A DNA stretch of 64,000 bases from Paenibacillus terrigena DSM 21567 (GTDB taxonomy: Bacteria; Bacillota; Bacilli; Paenibacillales; Paenibacillaceae), in the NCBI RefSeq assembly GCF_000374845.1, contig NZ_KB895414.1:496001-560000 (forward strand), written 5' to 3'. The notes below the pieces were generated by a model. It was not told where the DNA came from and ran no database searches. It saw nothing but the letters and a program-made list of their open reading frames with translations. Positions 52,774 to 60,612 of this stretch are shown one piece after another. Each line of letters opens with the position of its first letter. Within the stretch, counting starts at the first letter, position 1. Both the position numbers and the translations under genes were made by a program.

Positions 52774-53763
52774 CTACCGGATACTGCGCGTTGAATCTCT
52801 AACAATGAGCTCTGGCTGCAGCTTGACGATCGTGTTCCGTTTGCTCGTACCTTGAATTTGCTTCATGATTAGATCGACAGCAGTCCTCGCAATCTGCGTC
52901 GCAGGCTGTCTAACCGTCGTTAAGTGAGGCCTGAGCGCCTCCGCAAGATATTGATCATCGAATCCAACGATTGATACTTGATCCGGCACCCGGATTCCCG
53001 CTTCGGACAATGCATTAATCGCTCCAAAGGCAAGATTATCATCCCCAGCAAAAATGGCCGTCGGCAGCCGATCCTCTTGAATCCATTTCCGAACAATATC
53101 ATACCCCTCTGCGATCGAAAATTCTGCTTCCTCCACGATAAAAGGCTCTAATCCAGCTTCTGATAACGCGCGAAGAAAACCTTTCTCGCGGTCAATGGAG
53201 CTTCGGAACACATGCGGCCCGCGAATATGCGCGATACGCGTATGGCCTAATTCAATCAAAAATTTCGTTGCATCATATCCACCCTGATCATTGTCAACGA
53301 TCACACTGGAAACGGACGGAATGTTCAGCTGGTTATCGACCAGCACGAAGGGAAGCTTTCTTTTCTTCAATTCCGTCACGTAATCCAACTCATGAATCGG
53401 TGAGAGGATGATAAGGCCATCCACACGCTCTTCTTGAATCAAGTAAGGATTCTTATCTTCTTTATCCTTGGATACAGACAGCACCAGGAAATATCCATGT
53501 GATTCTAATTCTGATGTAATCTCATGCATAATTTCATCCAGAAAAGAGTCATGTAATGTCGTTGCAATGAGACCGACGATACGTGTCTTCCCGCGAGCTA
53601 GCGACCTTGCAGCCGCATTTGGAACATAGTCCAGCTCTTTGACAGCATCGAGCACCCTTTGCCGATTTTTCTCGCGAACAGAAGGTGAATTATTCAGAAC
53701 CCGGGATACCGTGACGACGGATAAACCTGATTTTTTTGCCACATCAAAAATACTGACCTTCAT
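52774..53763 (-). CDS. LacI-family transcriptional regulator
   Basis: 329 residues from the ATG at 53763. The LacI helix-turn-helix is at 4-24 (IFDVAKKSGLSVVTVSRVLN), followed by the hinge (AARSLARGKTRIVGLI) and a periplasmic-binding-like sensor domain with IVDNDQGGYDAT, HIRGP and PTAIFAGDDNLAFGA. It follows the solute-binding protein gene by 33 bases and is last in the operon, giving autoregulation. The palindromes before the operon (TTAAAGGGCTTTAA) and before the phosphatase gene (TTAAAGCGCTTTAA) fit what LacI proteins bind. Confidence 0.9.
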   Translation of the reverse strand: MKVSIFDVAKKSGLSVVTVSRVLNNSPSVREKNRQRVLDAVKELDYVPNAAARSLARGKTRIVGLIATTLHDSFLDEIMHEITSELESHGYFLVLSVSKDKEDKNPYLIQEERVDGLIILSPIHELDYVTELKKRKLPFVLVDNQLNIPSVSSVIVDNDQGGYDATKFLIELGHTRIAHIRGPHVFRSSIDREKGFLRALSEAGLEPFIVEEAEFSIAEGYDIVRKWIQEDRLPTAIFAGDDNLAFGAINALSEAGIRVPDQVSIVGFDDQYLAEALRPHLTTVRQPATQIARTAVDLIMKQIQGTSKRNTIVKLQPELIVRDSTRSIR

Positions 53764-53795
53764 CACGATTCTCTCCACCCACTATAGGGCAAACC

Positions 53796-55151
53796 CTATT
53801 TATTCAGACGCTCCAACAATTTTGTGATTTTTTCTTGGATGCCAGGCAGTGCCGCCTCAACCTTCTGATCCCCATTCTGAACGGACTGGAATTCATTAAT
53901 GAGCAGCTCGTTCAATTGCGAATAATTCGAGATTAGATGATTATACGATTCGACACCATATTTGTTAGCACCTTCATACACTTGCTTGATCACTTGAGGA
54001 TCAACACCCTCGAAGCTATTATAATATTTCTCTTTGGCATTGTCATTGACTGGAGGCGTTCCGCCGCTTAACTCAATCGACTTTTCCTGTACCTCTGTCG
54101 TGAGCATGTATTTGATGAACTCATATGCTTCTTTCGGGTGCTTGGAATCTTTCAAGACGAACAATGGATCAACATAGAGCACGCTGCGCACGTCTGGATT
54201 CCCACCGATCGGTACCGCGGCAACACCTACTTTGAAGTTAAAGTCCTTCTGACTTGCTAGACTCCATGAGCCAACAACCGACATTCCGATTTTACCGGAG
54301 AGGAACGGATCGCCGAATTGTCCGGCTACGGCTTTGGAGAAGGCAGGAGGAGGTGCTACCTTCTGATCCCAAATCAGCCCAATCCACTTCTGGTAGGCTG
54401 CGATCGCTTCAGGCGAGCCGAAATACGTCTCGCTTGGCTTGCCGCCATTCGTCCACGCGTCATCCGAATACACTTTGGCGCCGAAGTAAGCCGGACGCAT
54501 ATCGAGTTCGCCCCATCCAAAATCGACACCATACTGCGTCTTCGTAATATCATCGGATACCACCGTTAATTTCTTCGCCATCTCAATCATTTTGTCGAAT
54601 GTCCAGCTCTTATCTTCATAATCCGATGGCGGATACGATACGCCCGCTTTGTCGAACATATCCTTGTTGTACAACATGAGCGTTACGTAGTTGTTCGAGG
54701 GAATACCATAGGTCTTCCCATCTACTTTATAGATGTTCATCAATTCGTCTTGAATACCGTAATCCGATGCCTTAAAGTTATCTGCCTTCATAATATCTGT
54801 AAGATCTGTCAGCAGCCCCTTATTGTAATACTCCATAAAGCCGCCATAACCGAAGTGGGATGTGATGTCTGGCGATTTTTTGGCAGCAATATTCGCTTGC
54901 AGCTTGGAATCAAATTGCTCGTATGGTGCTTTATCGACTTTGACTTTAATGTTCGGGTGTTTGCTCTCGAAATCTGGAATCAACTTCTCCACGAACGTGC
55001 GGTCCGGCGAATCAATCGTATAGTAGGTGATCGTCACGGGATCCGAGCTGCTTCCTTCCGAAGTCCCCCCCTTCCCACATGCAGACAAGAAGAGTGTTAA
55101 TAGCATCGATGTTGCTAACATAACAAACCACAATTTACGACCATTTTTCAT
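53796..55151 (-). CDS. ABC transporter sugar-binding lipoprotein
   Basis: 451 residues from the ATG at 55151 (GGGGG eight bases upstream; the frame further upstream lies in the permease spacer). Lipoprotein signal ends in FLSAC. Type I extracellular solute-binding protein 1 family: TITYYTIDSPDRTFVEKLIP, KSPDITSHFG, MPAYFG-type lobe and GKIGMSVVGSWSLASQK. It delivers a sugar or oligosaccharide to the two permeases upstream. No ATPase gene is in the operon; a shared MsmX-type ATPase would serve, as in other Firmicutes. Confidence 0.92.
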   Translation of the reverse strand: MKNGRKLWFVMLATSMLLTLFLSACGKGGTSEGSSSDPVTITYYTIDSPDRTFVEKLIPDFESKHPNIKVKVDKAPYEQFDSKLQANIAAKKSPDITSHFGYGGFMEYYNKGLLTDLTDIMKADNFKASDYGIQDELMNIYKVDGKTYGIPSNNYVTLMLYNKDMFDKAGVSYPPSDYEDKSWTFDKMIEMAKKLTVVSDDITKTQYGVDFGWGELDMRPAYFGAKVYSDDAWTNGGKPSETYFGSPEAIAAYQKWIGLIWDQKVAPPPAFSKAVAGQFGDPFLSGKIGMSVVGSWSLASQKDFNFKVGVAAVPIGGNPDVRSVLYVDPLFVLKDSKHPKEAYEFIKYMLTTEVQEKSIELSGGTPPVNDNAKEKYYNSFEGVDPQVIKQVYEGANKYGVESYNHLISNYSQLNELLINEFQSVQNGDQKVEAALPGIQEKITKLLERLNK

Positions 55152-55209
55152 TCTTATATCCCCCTTAGCAATTTGTACATTTTGTATACATGAACGAATC
55201 GAAGAACGA

Positions 55210-56049
55210 TTATTTAATACCAGTAAGTACAATCCCTTCGGTAAATCGTTTCTGCGCGACAGCGAATAACGCCACAACAGGTATAACCGCCATAATCGCC
55301 GCACACATAAGCAGGTTCCATGGTGCAATGCGGAATTTCGACGAGATCATGGCCGCCATTCCGATCGGAAGCGTGAATTTCTCTTGCGAATTCAAATACA
55401 AGACTGGGCCCAATAGATCATTCCAACTCCATACGAAGGAGAAGATCGCAACCGTTGCCAGTGCGGGACCCGACAAAGGCAAGGCAATACTGCTGAACAT
55501 CCTTAGTTCCGAAGCACCATCGATTTTACCGGAATCATACAGCTCATTCGGTAAGGTATTAAAGAACTGCCGCAATAAGAAAATTTGATACGCGGATCCG
55601 AAAAAAGCTGGGACAATTAACGGCAGGAACGTATCCATCCAATTCATGTCCGAAAACAATAAAAACTGCGGGATCATAATCGCCGGATAAGGCAGCATCA
55701 TCGTCGAGATCATCAGCATGAACAGGAGATTCCGGCCTTTGCCTCGATATCGCGAGAATCCATAGGCGACAACGGCCGATGAGAAAACGGTTCCAATAAC
55801 CGTCAATACAGCAATGATGATACTGTTCTGATACAACACACCGAATTTAATCTCTTCGTTCGTGAACAATTCTTTGAAGTTATCCCATTGAAATGATTGC
55901 GGAATCCACGTTGGCGGAAATAACAGCATCTCACTTTTGGTCTTGAGTGACGTCGAGATCATGAAAAAGATCGGTGAGATCATCGCTGCCGTACACACAA
56001 TTAGAATAAGGAATGCGAGCCCACGGCTGATGAGTTGTCTGTTCATCAT
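55210..56049 (-). CDS. ABC transporter permease, MalG-like
   Basis: 279 residues from the ATG at 56049, overlapping the stop of the first permease by four bases. Six membrane helices and the EAA loop DSGKIDGASELRMFSSIALP, with the C-terminal RFTEGIVLTGIK typical of MalG-type components of carbohydrate importers (CUT1). It pairs with the MalF-like protein to make the channel. Confidence 0.92.
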   Translation of the reverse strand: MMNRQLISRGLAFLILIVCTAAMISPIFFMISTSLKTKSEMLLFPPTWIPQSFQWDNFKELFTNEEIKFGVLYQNSIIIAVLTVIGTVFSSAVVAYGFSRYRGKGRNLLFMLMISTMMLPYPAIMIPQFLLFSDMNWMDTFLPLIVPAFFGSAYQIFLLRQFFNTLPNELYDSGKIDGASELRMFSSIALPLSGPALATVAIFSFVWSWNDLLGPVLYLNSQEKFTLPIGMAAMISSKFRIAPWNLLMCAAIMAVIPVVALFAVAQKRFTEGIVLTGIK

Positions 56050-56939
56050 GATTCTTTGCCCCCCTCGTAGTACACATAGCGATTGGATGTCTTCATGATG
56101 ATATACGTGATGATCAATACGGCGATGAGGAGCAGCCAAGCCATGGCAGACGCATAGCCTAACCGGAAATTCTTAAAGGCAGATTCGTATAAATGATAGA
56201 CGTAAAATCGCGTGGAGTAATTCGGACCGCCTTGGGTCATAACATACGCTGGCGTAAACACTTGGAAGGATTCGATAATCGCCATGATGAGTTGGAACAA
56301 GAAGATCGGAGAAATCATCGGGAATGTGACGTTCCAGAACGTAGACCACCGGCTTGCGCCATCAAGTTTCGCGGCTTCTAACAAACTTGCAGGTACACCT
56401 TGCAGTGCTGCGAGGAAGATCAGCATCCCTGCACCCATTCCCCAGAAGGACATAATAATTAACGCCCACAATGCGAGGTGCTCATCCAAGAACCAGAGCT
56501 GAGGCTTCACACCGAACCAAGACAAGATGTAGTTGAAAAATCCGATTTGGGGATTGAAGATCCAGAACCAGAGCAAGGACATTGATACCCCGGACACCAT
56601 ACTGGGGAAATACATGGCTGTTCGGAAGAACCCTTTGGCTGGAATTTTCTGATTGATCAGCATGGCGAAGATTAACGATAGAATCAGGGTAAGCGGCACG
56701 CTAATAATCGTGTACTTGAAGGTGACCCAAATGGATTTGTAGAACAAATCGTCTTGGAATAGTTCTTGATAGTTCGCAAGACCAACGAACTTCGGCGAGC
56801 TAATGATGTCATAATCCGTGAAGCTGTAAAAGAGTGATGCTGCGATTGGGTATAATGCAAAGATAATAAATCCGATAAGCCACGGCATAATAAAGAGATA
56901 GAAATAAAAATTCTCCCTGCCGGATGCGGATAATTTCAT
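56046..56939 (-). CDS. ABC transporter permease, MalF-like
   Basis: 297 residues. Six helices, with MPWLIGFIIFALYPI at the start and the EAA loop LLEAAKLDGASRWSTFWNVT near two thirds of its length. ATG with GGGGGAGGG upstream. First gene of the operon MalF-like, MalG-like, binding protein, LacI. A leader of about 210 bases with three operator-like palindromes lies before it. Confidence 0.92.
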   Translation of the reverse strand: MKLSASGRENFYFYLFIMPWLIGFIIFALYPIAASLFYSFTDYDIISSPKFVGLANYQELFQDDLFYKSIWVTFKYTIISVPLTLILSLIFAMLINQKIPAKGFFRTAMYFPSMVSGVSMSLLWFWIFNPQIGFFNYILSWFGVKPQLWFLDEHLALWALIIMSFWGMGAGMLIFLAALQGVPASLLEAAKLDGASRWSTFWNVTFPMISPIFLFQLIMAIIESFQVFTPAYVMTQGGPNYSTRFYVYHLYESAFKNFRLGYASAMAWLLLIAVLIITYIIMKTSNRYVYYEGGKES

Positions 56940-56979
56940 CCCGCCACCCTCCCCCTTTGTATTTTTGGTAACATCAAAA

Positions 56980-56993
56980 TTAAAGGGCTTTAA
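56980..56993. promoter_or_regulatory. LacI-type operator, site nearest the permease gene
   Basis: TTAAAG-GG-CTTTAA, a palindrome of six-base arms, within the 5' untranslated region of the ABC operon. Confidence 0.62.
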
Positions 56994-57013
56994 CTTTTGG
57001 AGATAAAAAATCC

Positions 57014-57032
57014 TTTAACTTAAGGGGTTAAA
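57014..57032. promoter_or_regulatory. Possible weak operator-like site
   Basis: TTTAAC and GTTAAA, inverted and seven bases apart; related to, but less regular than, the two stronger palindromes on either side. Confidence 0.35.
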
Positions 57033-57125
57033 CAGCATAAGATTTACAGTAAATACTTTGAATCTATTATTAGATACAAGGATTACTTCGAATCTAGCGA
57101 TTCATGCTGGATGAACTCCCGAAAG

Positions 57126-57139
57126 TTAAAGGGCTTTAA
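57126..57139. promoter_or_regulatory. LacI-type operator at the start of transcription
   Basis: TTAAAG-GG-CTTTAA, about ten bases after the expected transcription start of the ABC operon, the classic place for a blocking repressor. Confidence 0.68.
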
Positions 57140-57156
57140 TTTTGATGTATATCGTT

Positions 57157-57184
57157 ATCATATCACCAATGGATAATATTTCAA
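57157..57184 (-). promoter_or_regulatory. Promoter of the ABC transporter operon
   Basis: TTGAAA (57184-57179), 16 bases, TATGAT (57162-57157) on the minus strand, just before the palindromic operator. Confidence 0.65.
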
Positions 57185-57282
57185 TAATTTTTTTAGAAAA
57201 TTAAAATGAACTTTTTTCAGAAGTTTTGCGTAATATTAATGAATGACTTAGAGAAAAGTACATAACAGAAGGAGATGATCAC

Positions 57283-57606
57283 ATGATCGTTGTAACAACT
57301 GAAAATATTGCTGGTCACGAAGTGGTCGAAGTCCTTGGTCCTACGTTCGGCGTTGTCGTTCGCGCACGAGGGATTGGCGGAGATATTATGGCATCCCTAA
57401 AGGGGATTGTCGGTGGAGAAGTCAAACAATATACGCAAATGATCGAAGACGCACGTCGCCAAGCGATGGATCGGATGGTACAGAACGCGCATGCCATGGG
57501 CGGAGATGCCATTGTCATGATGCGATTTGACAGCGGTGAAGTCGCGCAGAATATGAGTGAAATCGTGGCCTATGGTACGGTGGTCAAAGTGAGACGCTTG
57601 CCATGA
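57283..57606 (+). CDS. YbjQ/UPF0145-family protein
   Basis: 107 residues. The whole protein fits the YbjQ family: TTENIAGHEVVEVLG, ARGIGGDIMASLKGIVGGE, YTQMIEDARRQAMDRM, and GGDAIVMMRFDSGEV near the end. These proteins form ring-like pentamers and are annotated as heavy-metal-binding or of unknown function. ATG with GAAGGAG eight bases upstream. It overlaps the next gene by four bases (ATGA). Confidence 0.93.
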   Translation: MIVVTTENIAGHEVVEVLGPTFGVVVRARGIGGDIMASLKGIVGGEVKQYTQMIEDARRQAMDRMVQNAHAMGGDAIVMMRFDSGEVAQNMSEIVAYGTVVKVRRLP

Positions 57607-57848
57607 TATGGCTCTTCGGCTATTGGGGATTCCAAATTGTTCTTTTCCTGATCCTCTTATGGCTGAGCTGGGCATATTATGACAAGCGGTATCGCAGCAA
57701 GTCCAATCAAGACAAAAGCCCGCTCTATTCCGGGGACTATATCAAAACGAATGAAATATTCGTTGATCCGAAGGATGGCTTGACCTATCAAGTTTACTAC
57801 AATCCCAAGACCGGCGAACGCGAATACGTCGTCATTGACGATAAATGA
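57603..57848 (+). CDS. Small membrane-anchored protein of unknown function
   Basis: 81 residues. One N-terminal membrane helix (about 5-23, FGYWGFQIVLFLILLWLSWA) followed by a charged, soluble part ending YNPKTGEREYVVIDDK. Its start overlaps the YbjQ stop by four bases, so they are translated together. I recognise no family for the soluble part. It may act with the YbjQ ring at the membrane, an inference from coupling only. Confidence 0.75.
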   Translation: MIWLFGYWGFQIVLFLILLWLSWAYYDKRYRSKSNQDKSPLYSGDYIKTNEIFVDPKDGLTYQVYYNPKTGEREYVVIDDK

Positions 57849-57875
57849 ATATCGAACTTATTCGTACCCTATGTA

Positions 57876-57908
57876 AAATGGAGCCGCGCATTGCGACTCC
57901 ATTTTTAT
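57876..57908. terminator. Bidirectional terminator
   Basis: AAATGGAG-CGC and GCG-CTCCATTT-type arms (57879-57904) with flanking T and A runs, between the small membrane protein gene and the converging MBL gene. Confidence 0.8.
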
Positions 57909-57935
57909 TACATTTCCTTGATATTCAGCTTTTCT

Positions 57936-58616
57936 TTACACGTTCAGATACGCCTGTAACTGACTGACCGGATTCAGTACAGCACTCCCATGACATACTT
58001 CAAGCTGTCTTGGCTTCAGTTTCTCTACGATACGTGCGCTTTTCATGGCCTGATCCATATCGGCGGTGAACATTGGCATTGGACGCTTCAATTTGCTCCC
58101 GCTGCGATTGGAAGTGAATAGATCTCCGGCGAGCAGGATCTCATCGCCTTCATGATAGAAGACGACATGCCCTGGCGAATGCCCAGGTGCGAAATAGGGT
58201 GTAAGCCCACCGACCGGTAATAATTCGCCTTGCTCATTCACGGGCAGCGGCTGAGCGAGTCCGCGTTTCACATTGAACTCCATCTTCTTACGGCGTGGAT
58301 ACATCCGCTCACCTTCCATATATGGAATCTCTTCTGCATAAGCAAAGACCTTCGCGCCTGTCTCCTCCACAATTGCATCAATGACACCCACATGATCAAT
58401 ATGTCCGTGCGTCAATACAATCGTGCGAATCGGTCCCTTATTCAATTGTTTGACATGCGCCAATACCCCTTGTGCCATGTTCTTCATTCCCGCATCTACT
58501 AGTGTCCAGCCACCTTCCGCCTCATCACGGACTAACCACACATGAACAGGAATGAACGGGAAAATGAGCCATCCTTTACCTCTCCAAATTTGCTCCGATA
58601 CTTGTGTCCACTTCAT
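57936..58616 (-). CDS. MBL-fold metallo-hydrolase
   Basis: 226 residues. The metal motif LTHGHIDHVG (HxHxDH), APGHSPGHVVF, and LLAGDLFTSN, with a last ligand-type His in LEVCHGSAV. It is a metallo-beta-lactamase-fold hydrolase of unknown substrate. Adjacent upstream (four bases) is a TetR regulator on the same strand, so the pair forms a small regulated unit. AAAGGGAG precedes the ATG. Confidence 0.9.
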   Translation of the reverse strand: MKWTQVSEQIWRGKGWLIFPFIPVHVWLVRDEAEGGWTLVDAGMKNMAQGVLAHVKQLNKGPIRTIVLTHGHIDHVGVIDAIVEETGAKVFAYAEEIPYMEGERMYPRRKKMEFNVKRGLAQPLPVNEQGELLPVGGLTPYFAPGHSPGHVVFYHEGDEILLAGDLFTSNRSGSKLKRPMPMFTADMDQAMKSARIVEKLKPRQLEVCHGSAVLNPVSQLQAYLNV

Positions 58617-58620
58617 ATTA

Positions 58621-59265
58621 TTACTCTCCCTTTACTGTAAATTGTTGAATCATTCCCGCGATCATGACATCCATTGTTGTCTCAATGATTGGTGTAAGAC
58701 GTTCCATCAGCACTGGCGTGCCCTCTTCATTATCGATATACGTATGCACAATTCCCATTAACATGTAGAAATAGATTCGTGAACAAGTAAGGCGCTGCTC
58801 TGCTGTAATCTTACTTGGTAAATTCGTGATAAGCACCTCTTCAAGTTGGCGGTAAATATCAAGACGCAGCTGATTGAGCGGCAATTCAGGTTCAGCTTCA
58901 TCCACTCGAACAGACTTGATTGTAATCAATACGGATGCGATGCTGCGATGCTTCAAGCAGAACGCAATCCATTTCATACTGATCTGCTGCAGCACGCTGC
59001 GTGACTCGTTCCCGGAGTGGAGTAGTTCATGCGCTTCCGTATTAAACTCCGTAAGGGGTGGGATCACCAATTGATGCAGCAGATCCTCCTTATCCTTGCA
59101 ATGCATATAGATCGCCGTATGTGAACATCCTGCCTGCTTGGCAATTTCTCTCATCGTAACTGCTTGAAAACCCTTCTCTTCAAATAATTCCCCAGCAGCA
59201 CGCAGGATCCGTTTTTTTGTCTCTTCAGTACGTGTACCTTTTATTTTCGATGGTGTCTGATTCAC
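58621..59265 (-). CDS. TetR-family regulator
   Basis: 214 residues, GTG start with GGGGG seven bases upstream. N-terminal TetR helix-turn-helix (about 15-62): LRAAGELFEEKGFQAVTMRE, QAGCSHTAIYMHCKDKEDLL. The C-terminal helical part binds an unknown ligand. Two operator palindromes overlap its start region, which signals autoregulation together with the MBL gene. Confidence 0.93.
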   Translation of the reverse strand: MNQTPSKIKGTRTEETKKRILRAAGELFEEKGFQAVTMREIAKQAGCSHTAIYMHCKDKEDLLHQLVIPPLTEFNTEAHELLHSGNESRSVLQQISMKWIAFCLKHRSIASVLITIKSVRVDEAEPELPLNQLRLDIYRQLEEVLITNLPSKITAEQRLTCSRIYFYMLMGIVHTYIDNEEGTPVLMERLTPIIETTMDVMIAGMIQQFTVKGE

Positions 59266-59291
59266 CAGGAAACCCCCTTAACCTCATAACT

Positions 59292-59316
59292 AACCATTGG
59301 TTACTAACCGTTGGTT
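59292..59316. promoter_or_regulatory. Tandem TetR operator
   Basis: AACCATTGGTT (59292-59302) and AACCGTTGGTT (59306-59316): two near-identical palindromes spaced by 14 bases, directly after the -10 of the tetR promoter. Confidence 0.82.
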
Positions 59317-59318
59317 AT

Positions 59319-59347
59319 ATATTATTCGACACTAATTATTTTGTCAA
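59319..59347 (-). promoter_or_regulatory. Promoter of tetR-MBL
   Basis: TTGACA (59347-59342), 17 bases, TAATAT (59324-59319) on the minus strand, with the tandem operator directly after it. Confidence 0.88.
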
Positions 59348-59460
59348 CCCATTTTATAGAAATGCAATTTGATGCACCAAAACATCATCGATCATTGCAC
59401 GTTACATAGAAGATGCTTATTTATCACAAAATAGAAAAAAACATACGGGAGTGACTGTGA

Positions 59461-60357
59461 ATGTCCAAGAAATCTCGAACTCACCGCTTACGAACCTTAT
59501 TGATGTTGACATGTATTTGTCTTGTCTTCGCTTCTTGCAGCAAACCAATGGATCATCCCAAAACCTACAACGCCTCTGGCAGCTTTCACGATCAGGTAGT
59601 CCTCACGGAGAAAGACGGTACCGTATGGGTCCCTGTCAAGCAAGCGGTTCAATCCTTAGGTTTCCAACTGCATGAGACAAGAAACCGGACCCTGATCGGA
59701 TACACTGATCCGATGTACGAGGTACAGACCGACAATTTGGAAGCCACATCCCTCGGCTCGCCAGTTACCTTAAGTCAAGCGCCAGTTCGCCTAAAAGGTC
59801 GATTATATATGTCGACGAATGCCTTGTCCGAACTCTTGCAGACGAAAATGTATTGGAATAAAAATCAACGCAAAATGATCATCGGCAATTTACAAGACAA
59901 AGGACCGATCAATTCCCATATAAAAACGCAAAGTGTTCATGGAATCCGGCCGCTTAGTAATGGAGGCACGAACCCTGAGGCGGTTGTTAATTATGCGCGC
60001 AACTATCTTGGGACACCTTATGATTTTGGAGCTCAGCCGTATGCCCAATCCAAAAAATTCGATTGCTCTTCCTTTACCCAGCATGTATTTATTAATTTCG
60101 GGGTTAGTTTACCACGTCTCGCAAGGGATCAAGGTAACATGGGAACACCTGTCACGAAGAGCAATATGGCGACGGGCGACCTCGTATTCTTCCGAGTACC
60201 TGGTCGATTCAACGATGCTAGCATTCCAGGACATGTTGGTATTTATATGGGGAATGGAAAAATCATTCATACCTGGGGAGATCCCGGCGTCCAAATCAGC
60301 AATATAACCTCCGGGCATTGGGCGGAGAATCTGTTATTCATCCGCAGAGTATTGTAA
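59461..60357 (+). CDS. NlpC/P60-family lipoprotein with copper-amine-oxidase-like N-terminal domain
   Basis: 298 residues. Lipoprotein signal ends LVFASC. Residues about 45-140 resemble the copper amine oxidase N-terminal-like module (WVPVKQAVQSLGFQLHE, NRTLIGY). An NlpC/P60 domain (about 170-298) follows with catalytic Cys in FDCSSFTQHVF, His in GHVGIYMG and a later His in KIIHTWGDP. NlpC/P60 enzymes cut the D-gamma-Glu to diamino-acid bond of peptidoglycan peptides. ATG with GGGAGTGACTG upstream. Monocistronic. Confidence 0.88.
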   Translation: MSKKSRTHRLRTLLMLTCICLVFASCSKPMDHPKTYNASGSFHDQVVLTEKDGTVWVPVKQAVQSLGFQLHETRNRTLIGYTDPMYEVQTDNLEATSLGSPVTLSQAPVRLKGRLYMSTNALSELLQTKMYWNKNQRKMIIGNLQDKGPINSHIKTQSVHGIRPLSNGGTNPEAVVNYARNYLGTPYDFGAQPYAQSKKFDCSSFTQHVFINFGVSLPRLARDQGNMGTPVTKSNMATGDLVFFRVPGRFNDASIPGHVGIYMGNGKIIHTWGDPGVQISNITSGHWAENLLFIRRVL

Positions 60358-60393
60358 ATAGCAGTCAAAAAAAACATGCGCACAGTAAAATGT

Positions 60394-60546
60394 ACCCCAT
60401 AGTGTAGACACCTAAAAAAGGTCTACCCTTCGGGGTACTTTCTATATACGAAAGAAATAAAAGTTCGGGGAGAAAACCAGATGGACTTACAGATACGTAA
60501 GCGGAGCTCAGGTAGACCTCTCAAAACAGAGACTTTTCAGAAATAA
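60394..60546 (+). mobile_element. Possible remnant of an insertion-sequence end
   Basis: GTACCCC and GGGGTAC (60398-60441) close a hairpin that contains GTAGAC / GGTCTAC and AAAAAAGG, and a short frame (ATG at 60481, 21 codons, MDLQIRKRSSGRPLKT...) follows. The look is that of an IS end with a truncated start of a gene, but I cannot find an intact transposase or a matching other end. It could equally be a strong hairpin with a chance frame. Confidence 0.25.
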
Positions 60547-60548
60547 AA

Positions 60549-60582
60549 AAAGCAGCCCATGTGAACTGCTTTCTTATTTCCA
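60549..60582. terminator. Terminator of the phosphatase gene
   Basis: AAAGCAG and CTGCTTT pair around an eight-to-nine-base loop; seven U follow on the minus-strand RNA, after the stop at 60613. T-rich on the other side too, so it may be bidirectional. Confidence 0.85.
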
Positions 60583-60612
60583 CCTATTTGAAACCTACAA
60601 TTATAGAGTACC

